From SIO4C1 sp039820425 (GTDB taxonomy: Bacteria > Cyanobacteriota > Cyanobacteriia > Phormidesmidales > Phormidesmidaceae), in the NCBI GenBank assembly GCA_039820425.1, contig JBCBQD010000227.1:1-9653 (forward strand): DNA of 9,653 nt, given 5' to 3'. Position numbers and translations under genes: made by a program. The notes beneath the pieces are model-generated. The model ran no database searches. It saw only the letters and a list, made by a program, of their open reading frames with translations, and was not told the origin of the DNA. Of the stretch, positions 6,520-9,653 are shown in pieces. Within the stretch, counting starts at the first letter, position 1; each line of letters begins with the position of its first letter.

Positions 6520-7347
6520 GTGCTCGTAGAGACTCATATGCTCGGAGAGCTTTACGCTACTCGCTATCGTGGAAAAGCTCCGAAATACGCCCTCGTCATC
6601 TCCCACGGCTTTGCCGGGCATGGTGGGATTTACGATGCGTTTTGCACATATTATGCTGAAAAAAAAGGGGCGGACATTTGGAGTTACGATGCTCCGGGTC
6701 ATGGAAAATCAACGCGCAGCACCCGGCCACGCGGTCAGTTTGAGTTTGCTGAGTGGGCGCAAGCAGGCATCGATTTTGTCACCCATGTGAAGCAAGAAAC
6801 AGGGCTTCCCGTTTTCCTTCTGGGTTCAAGCTTTGGTGCCGCTGCTGCTTACTGTGGAACCTATGCTGAGGCCGTCACTGGCACCATCATTATGGGGTCG
6901 GCGGTTGTGCCCGGTGGTCCTTTTCTCAAAGAGTTGAGAGAATCCTTAAAATCAGAAGCTTTTCAGACGGCTATCAAGATGATTGGACGCAGTGCAAGAA
7001 TCGACGTTGACATTGCTTTCAATTTTGATGAAGACTATGGAATTCCTGGTGCAGGAGAGATGAAACACTCCGACCCCTGGAATAGTTGGAGTTACGATCT
7101 GGCATCTTGGACATCGGTGTTTGCGCACGATCCAGTGGTAGCGATTGAAAACAATACAAAGCCAATTTTGCTGGTCGGTGGAGAGAAAGACCCTAACTTT
7201 CCACCCGATTTAATCAAGGCCACTGCAGATGCGATCGCGGGTCCAGTGGAATACATCATCATGCCGAATGCGACACATCAAATGATGATTTACCACACTG
7301 AAGACTTTTCTGAAATTCTTGAAGCTTACATCAAGAAGCACATCTAA
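6520..7347 (+). CDS. Alpha/beta hydrolase (monoacylglycerol lipase/carboxylesterase-like)
   Basis: A 275-residue cytoplasmic alpha/beta hydrolase of the serine aminopeptidase S33/lysophospholipase-like group. The oxyanion segment HGFAGHGG is at residues 29-36, the nucleophile elbow GSSFG at 102-106 with S104, the likely acid D224 in GGEKD, and the likely base H253 in NATHQ. The motif SYDAPGHGKST (55-65) is typical of the lipase/esterase branch. GTG start with a near-perfect Shine-Dalgarno. It is the first structural gene of the rightward cassette, preceded by a tiny leader ORF and followed by a VOC protein gene after 98 bp that are largely occupied by a long inverted repeat supplying its TAA stop. 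In composition it parallels MhqD in the Bacillus quinone-stress genes; an esterase role in clearing electrophile or lipid products is inferred, and the substrate is unknown. Confidence 0.85.
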   Translation: MLVETHMLGELYATRYRGKAPKYALVISHGFAGHGGIYDAFCTYYAEKKGADIWSYDAPGHGKSTRSTRPRGQFEFAEWAQAGIDFVTHVKQETGLPVFLLGSSFGAAAAYCGTYAEAVTGTIIMGSAVVPGGPFLKELRESLKSEAFQTAIKMIGRSARIDVDIAFNFDEDYGIPGAGEMKHSDPWNSWSYDLASWTSVFAHDPVVAIENNTKPILLVGGEKDPNFPPDLIKATADAIAGPVEYIIMPNATHQMMIYHTEDFSEILEAYIKKHI

Positions 7348-7417
7348 ACCTTGTCCACGTCTAGACCTGGAGGTTCTTCTACGGAAAATCTCCAGGTCTA
7401 GACGTGGACAAGGTTTA
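7345..7417. repeat. 28-bp perfect inverted repeat with 17-nt loop (palindromic repeat/MITE-like)
   Basis: The left arm (7345-7372, beginning TAAACCTTG and ending CCTGGAG) is the exact reverse complement of the right arm (7390-7417); the loop is 7373-7389. A G-T and two T-A pairs could extend the stem inward to 31 pairs in RNA. Each arm itself holds the palindrome GTCTAGAC. The first three bases of the element are the stop codon of the hydrolase gene. The ends read TA-AACC...GGTT-TA, compatible with a TA target as used by IS630/Tc1-type elements, although TA flanks are automatic in a palindrome. No U tract follows, so it is not a standard terminator; it could attenuate transcription, protect mRNA ends or be a mobile palindromic repeat. 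Confidence 0.9.
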
Positions 7418-7445
7418 AATTCATATAGAGATAGGAGAAAGAAAA

Positions 7446-8126
7446 ATGATCAAAGCAAACGGCATCAACCATCTACCGATTTCGACTGCTAACATGAAAG
7501 GGCAGATCGAATTCTTTACGGATATTCTGGGTGCGGAACTCATCGCTCTATACCCAATGCATAATACAGAGGGTGCCCAGCATAGTTTTCTACGGTTAAG
7601 TGACAATTGTTGTCTGAGTTTCGTTGAATATCCGGAAAATACAGATATTGAGCCACAAGTTGGAGTCACCTACCCGAGTGGCGTTGGGTCATCGGCTCCA
7701 GGGACTCTGAATCATTTGGCTTTTAATGTGGATAGTATAGAAGACCTACTTGCCATGCGCGATCGCATTCGGTCTAAAGGTATTCACGTTTTTGGACCTC
7801 TGGATCACGGCATGATGCAATCGATTTATTTTCAAGGCCTAGAACATTTATCTTTGGAGATTGCGGCTTACCAAGGAGTGCTTAATCCCGAGGCTTGGAT
7901 CGATCCAGAGACGGTTAAAGCAGCCGGGATTTCCGCAGAGGAGTTGGCGCGATATAAAGCTCCTGCACCTTATGAAGACCAGGGTGGCGCGGTAGCTCAA
8001 CCACCCATAGATCCGGTAAAACATCCTGAAATATTTGAAGATAAAGAAATCAAATCAGTCATAGAAATGTCGGATGAAGACGTCTTTGCCACAATGAGTA
8101 CTCCAGAACCTCCCGTCTCGATCTAA
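7446..8126 (+). CDS. VOC-superfamily protein (glyoxalase/extradiol dioxygenase fold)
   Basis: A 226-residue protein with two beta-alpha-beta-beta-beta modules. Module 1 spans about 5-62 (INHLPIS...FFTDILGAEL...SFVEYPE), module 2 about 87-141 (LNHLAFNV...LSLEIAAY). H9, H90 and E138 are placed as the metal-binding 2-His-1-Glu set of VOC enzymes; E61 is a further candidate. Glyoxalases, fosfomycin-type transferases and extradiol ring-cleaving dioxygenases share this fold, and the sequence does not settle which reaction is catalysed. A proline- and acid-rich tail from about 145 to 226 follows the fold and is longer than in typical single-unit VOC proteins. AGGAG at 7433-7437 sits 8 nt before the ATG. 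The gene lies in the detoxification-like cassette, with the role of MhqO/MhqE-type proteins as the closest analogy by context. Confidence 0.8.
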   Translation: MIKANGINHLPISTANMKGQIEFFTDILGAELIALYPMHNTEGAQHSFLRLSDNCCLSFVEYPENTDIEPQVGVTYPSGVGSSAPGTLNHLAFNVDSIEDLLAMRDRIRSKGIHVFGPLDHGMMQSIYFQGLEHLSLEIAAYQGVLNPEAWIDPETVKAAGISAEELARYKAPAPYEDQGGAVAQPPIDPVKHPEIFEDKEIKSVIEMSDEDVFATMSTPEPPVSI

Positions 8127-8237
8127 CTCTCAGTGCTGGAGCTCTATCTTGTTAATGCATAAGGTCAACTCAATGAGCTGTTATCATTAGAGTTTGTTGA
8201 ATGTCGATCTAATTTTGGAGTTTTATCAAGGTTGAAT
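8127..8237. other. Intergenic gap before the second reductase gene
   Basis: A 111-bp AT-rich spacer. I see no clear terminator, promoter or ribosome-bound ORF. An 11-codon ORF from 8155 has no credible ribosome binding site. The gap is long enough for an internal promoter. Confidence 0.4.
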
Positions 8238-8777
8238 ATGAGAGTTTTAGCTTTTGCTGCCAGCAATAGTCGAAAATCAATCAATAAGCAATTGATTACT
8301 CACGCTGTAAGCGTTTTGAAATTAGAAATCATTCCCGATGTAGAGATTGAAATCATCGATCTCAATGATTTCGAGATGCCACTTTATAGCATTGATCGCG
8401 AAACAGAGAATGGCATCCCAGATCAGGCCCATCAATTTTTCAAGAAAATCGGTGAAGCAGACGCATTGTTGATTTCCTATGCTGAGCACAACGGGTTTTA
8501 TACAGCAGCCTACAAAAATCTTTTCGACTGGACCTCTCGAATTGAGATGGAGGTCTACCAAAATAAGCCAATGGTTATCTTGGCTACATCTCCTGGGCGC
8601 AAGGGTGGCAGCCATGTTATTGAAGTAGCCAGAGAGTCAGCACCGTTTTTTGGCGCAGAGGTGAAGGCTAGCCTCTCCATACCTAGTTTCAACCACAACT
8701 TCGACACTGGCATCAGACAAATCAGCAATGCGGAACTTCAGACAGCGCTAAAATCAGCCCTCTCTACTCTGGTGTAA
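8238..8777 (+). CDS. NAD(P)H-dependent FMN reductase (quinone/azo reductase-like)
   Basis: A 179-residue flavodoxin-fold protein of the FMN_red family. The N-terminal strand MRVLAFAASNSRKSINKQL (1-19) carries the FMN phosphate loop, and the SYAEHNGFYTAAYKN-LFDWTSR region (about 82-103) matches the P-E-Y-N-G-S-x-P-A-x-L-K-N-x-x-D-W-x-S-R flavin motif, with proline replaced near its start (YAEHNG). ATSPGRKGGSH (about 117-127) is the second conserved loop. Members reduce quinones, chromate, azo dyes or free flavin at NAD(P)H expense in the cytoplasm. ATG at 8238 is chosen because AAGG (8228-8231) lies 6 nt before it; a TTG at 8232 is an in-frame alternative but overlaps that site. The membrane protein gene follows after 14 bp, so the two are almost surely cotranscribed. 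Confidence 0.85.
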   Translation: MRVLAFAASNSRKSINKQLITHAVSVLKLEIIPDVEIEIIDLNDFEMPLYSIDRETENGIPDQAHQFFKKIGEADALLISYAEHNGFYTAAYKNLFDWTSRIEMEVYQNKPMVILATSPGRKGGSHVIEVARESAPFFGAEVKASLSIPSFNHNFDTGIRQISNAELQTALKSALSTLV

Positions 8778-8791
8778 AAGGAAGTCTATAA

Positions 8792-9235
8792 ATGATTCAG
8801 CTTAGTCGAAAAACGAAACATACGCTTCTGAAAATTTCTGCTATCCTTTGGGTGATTTGGGGTGTTGTTCATGCCTTAGCTGGTATTCTGACCATCTCCG
8901 GTGACACGGCATCCGCAGTCTCTGGAATCGCCGATGGTGTGGACCCTGCGCTATTGGCGATGGATTATCCCGATGCAGTTGGTGGCATCATCAATCAACA
9001 CGGTTTCAATCTGCTTTGGGGTGGTGTCGTTACAATCATTGGCGGCGTATTTATATGGCGCAAAAGCGTTGCTGCCATATTTGTCTCAGCCCTGGTGGGT
9101 GGTTTGCTCGATGTTGGATATTTTATATTTATCGACCTTGGCGGTTACAACAAGTTCGTGCCTGGAACAGTGATGACAATAATTTCTGCCTTGGCAATTA
9201 CATTGAGTTTTTACGCTTATTTCCAGCGAGAGTAA
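8792..9235 (+). CDS. Small four-helix integral membrane protein, unknown function
   Basis: A 147-residue protein with four hydrophobic segments at about 12-35, 71-89, 92-115 and 122-144, separated by one longer polar loop (36-70) rich in Gly, Ala and Asp. A positively charged N-terminus (KTKH) and RK at 90-91 suggest both termini in the cytoplasm. No signal-peptide cleavage site is needed. I do not recognise the family with certainty; size and topology are comparable to DoxX-like proteins, and such a protein (MhqP) is encoded beside reductase and VOC genes in the Bacillus mhqNOP operon, but sequence kinship is not claimed. AAGGA (8778-8782) precedes ATG by 9 nt, immediately after the reductase stop. 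A 33-codon ORF starts 9 bp after its stop. Confidence 0.75.
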   Translation: MIQLSRKTKHTLLKISAILWVIWGVVHALAGILTISGDTASAVSGIADGVDPALLAMDYPDAVGGIINQHGFNLLWGGVVTIIGGVFIWRKSVAAIFVSALVGGLLDVGYFIFIDLGGYNKFVPGTVMTIISALAITLSFYAYFQRE

Positions 9236-9244
9236 CCTTAAGAT

Positions 9245-9346
9245 ATGGCATATGGCGACACACCTGGCTACGTCGATCTTCTATCCCTGTATGGCTTTCT
9301 AAGCGGGTATCTCTATGCCGATTGCCCTCTAAAGGAGAGGGAATGA
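9245..9346 (+). CDS. Small ORF, 33 residues, overlapping the next gene by ATGA
   Basis: The peptide begins MAYGDTPGYVDLLSLYG and ends PLKERE; it is tyrosine-, glycine- and leucine-rich and reads like protein. It starts 9 bp after the membrane protein stop, and its TGA (9344-9346) overlaps the ATG of the downstream ORF (9343-9345), the ATGA arrangement typical of translational coupling. Only a weak AGAG precedes its own start. Either it is a true small protein of the cassette, or it and the next ORF are pieces of one gene split by a frameshift. Function unknown. Confidence 0.45.
   Translation: MAYGDTPGYVDLLSLYGFLSGYLYADCPLKERE
9325..9341 (+). promoter_or_regulatory. Short hairpin covering the Shine-Dalgarno of the 83-codon ORF
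   Basis: CCCTCT (9325-9330) and AGAGGG (9336-9341) are perfect 6-bp arms around a loop AAAGG. The ribosome site AAGGAG (9332-9337) lies in the loop and right arm, 5 nt before ATG at 9343. This could mask initiation until the upstream ORF is translated through it. Function is inference. Confidence 0.4.
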
Positions 9347-9594
9347 CGGAGATAGTAGCGTTAGGGGAATCGGCTGGTGTTTCGACTATGCCAACGCCCC
9401 TTGGAGCAGTGTTGCAAGCCGATAACCAAGATGAGCAGTTTCTTCTCACGCTGAAACGCAATATCGACACGGGTGACATGGATCTCGTATCATTCCGAAA
9501 GGGTGCATATATGCGGATTAATGATTTTGTCAGTGAGTACAATTTCCCTGATTATCAATATGATGAGAACCAGGAATTTGCGCGTGGATTCTAG
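9343..9594 (+). CDS. Hypothetical small acidic protein, 83 residues
   Basis: ATG at 9343 has AAGGAG 5 nt upstream and overlaps the previous stop by ATGA, strongly supporting this start over longer in-frame readings that run through the membrane protein gene. The protein begins MTEIVALGESAG, is acidic, has a mixed central part (QFLLTLKRNIDTGDMDLVSF, 32-51) and an aromatic-rich C-terminal part (about residues 56-83) with four Tyr and four Phe, and no membrane segment. I do not recognise a family. The TAG stop (9592-9594) is followed in the same frame by 14 more sense codons (NILKTDEGFSDLVR) before a second TAG, so the stop may be premature or recent. It belongs by spacing and strand to the detoxification-like cassette. 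Confidence 0.6.
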   Translation: MTEIVALGESAGVSTMPTPLGAVLQADNQDEQFLLTLKRNIDTGDMDLVSFRKGAYMRINDFVSEYNFPDYQYDENQEFARGF

Positions 9595-9641
9595 AACATT
9601 CTCAAAACCGATGAAGGATTTTCCGATCTCGTAAGGTAGTC

Positions 9642-9653
9642 AGGAGAGATGTT
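9642..9653 (+). other. Possible start of a further gene at the window edge
   Basis: AGGAG at 9642-9646 is followed by ATG at 9649. The gap of 2 nt is shorter than usual, and only five bases of the putative ORF are visible, so this is only a hint that the operon continues. Confidence 0.2.

Larger units (their letters stand above)
1796..7766. repeat. HIP1 octamers (GCGATCGC), eight copies
   Basis: Copies start at 1796, 1959, 2641, 3037, 3797, 4977, 7231 and 7759. HIP1 is over-represented in most cyanobacterial genomes and is the main taxonomic signal here. The copy at 3037 is the centre of a 16-bp perfect palindrome (3033-3048). Six copies are in the left GC-rich part and two in the right cassette, so the cassette also looks cyanobacterial rather than freshly imported from another phylum. 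Confidence 0.85.

Noticed and set aside
7345..7417. Integron attC site
   Set aside because: The arms are perfectly paired, lack the RYYYAAC/GTTRRRY core pattern and have no extrahelical bases, unlike attC.
8155..8190. 11-codon ORF (MHKVNSMSCYH) before the second reductase gene
   Set aside because: No ribosome binding site at usable distance and no coupling to the next gene.
8118..8212. Direct repeat TCGATCTAA at 8118-8126 and 8204-8212
   Set aside because: Nine bases only; expected by chance in a window of this size.
6443..8234. Shared 11-mer TATCAAGGTTG at 6443-6453 and 8224-8234, both before starts
   Set aside because: About ten 11-mer coincidences are expected in 9.6 kb, and the position relative to the start codons differs.
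9016..9342. In-frame upstream extension of the 83-codon ORF to ATG at 9016
   Set aside because: It would run through the membrane protein gene in another frame and gives a Trp/Arg/Cys-rich shadow sequence. The Shine-Dalgarno before 9343 identifies the real start.
1..9653. CRISPR array, tRNA, rRNA, toxin-antitoxin or phage genes
   Set aside because: I looked for spaced direct repeats, tRNA-like arms and hallmark proteins and saw none. The only tandem repeat is the heptamer tract.

Overview
The window looks like cyanobacterial chromosome. The octamer GCGATCGC (the HIP1 palindrome typical of cyanobacteria) occurs at eight places I could find. A perfect (ACCACTC) heptamer tract of the kind called STRR in filamentous cyanobacteria lies just before one start codon, and the first gene encodes EZ-type HEAT repeats of the phycobilin-lyase-related kind. 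I cannot fix the genus; a filamentous, Leptolyngbya-like cyanobacterium is a guess.

Left part (1-5345), GC-rich. In order: the 3' end of a HEAT-repeat gene (+); a 220-bp gap holding a G-quadruplex motif and the heptamer tract; a complete Mrp/ApbC-type Fe-S carrier ATPase with a GTG start (+); an allophanate hydrolase-type amidase that lacks the usual C-terminal domain (+); and, convergent with it and only 29 bp away, a hydantoinase/5-oxoprolinase A subunit (-) with no B subunit beside it. The last two point to use of ureido or cyclic amide nitrogen. A perfect GTA-N8-TAC (NtcA-type) sequence lies upstream of the hydantoinase gene.

Middle (5346-6519). A flavodoxin-fold NAD(P)H:FMN reductase-like gene (-) is separated by a regulatory-looking gap from the rightward genes. 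That gap holds several short perfect inverted repeats and a 12-codon leader ORF with its own ribosome binding site.

Right part (6469-9653), visibly more AT-rich, all on +: leader ORF, alpha/beta hydrolase, a metal-type VOC (glyoxalase/dioxygenase fold) protein, a second FMN-dependent reductase, a small four-helix membrane protein, a 33-codon ORF, and an 83-codon ORF overlapping it by ATGA. A probable further start codon sits at the right edge. The combination of hydrolase, VOC protein, flavin quinone/azo reductase and small membrane protein, opposite another flavin reductase, resembles in composition the MhqR-controlled quinone/electrophile detoxification genes of Bacillus subtilis (mhqNOP, mhqED, azoR). 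I infer a cyanobacterial electrophile or aromatic detoxification cassette. A 28-bp perfect inverted repeat, whose first three bases are the hydrolase stop codon, separates the first two structural genes and looks like a palindromic repeat or MITE-like insertion.
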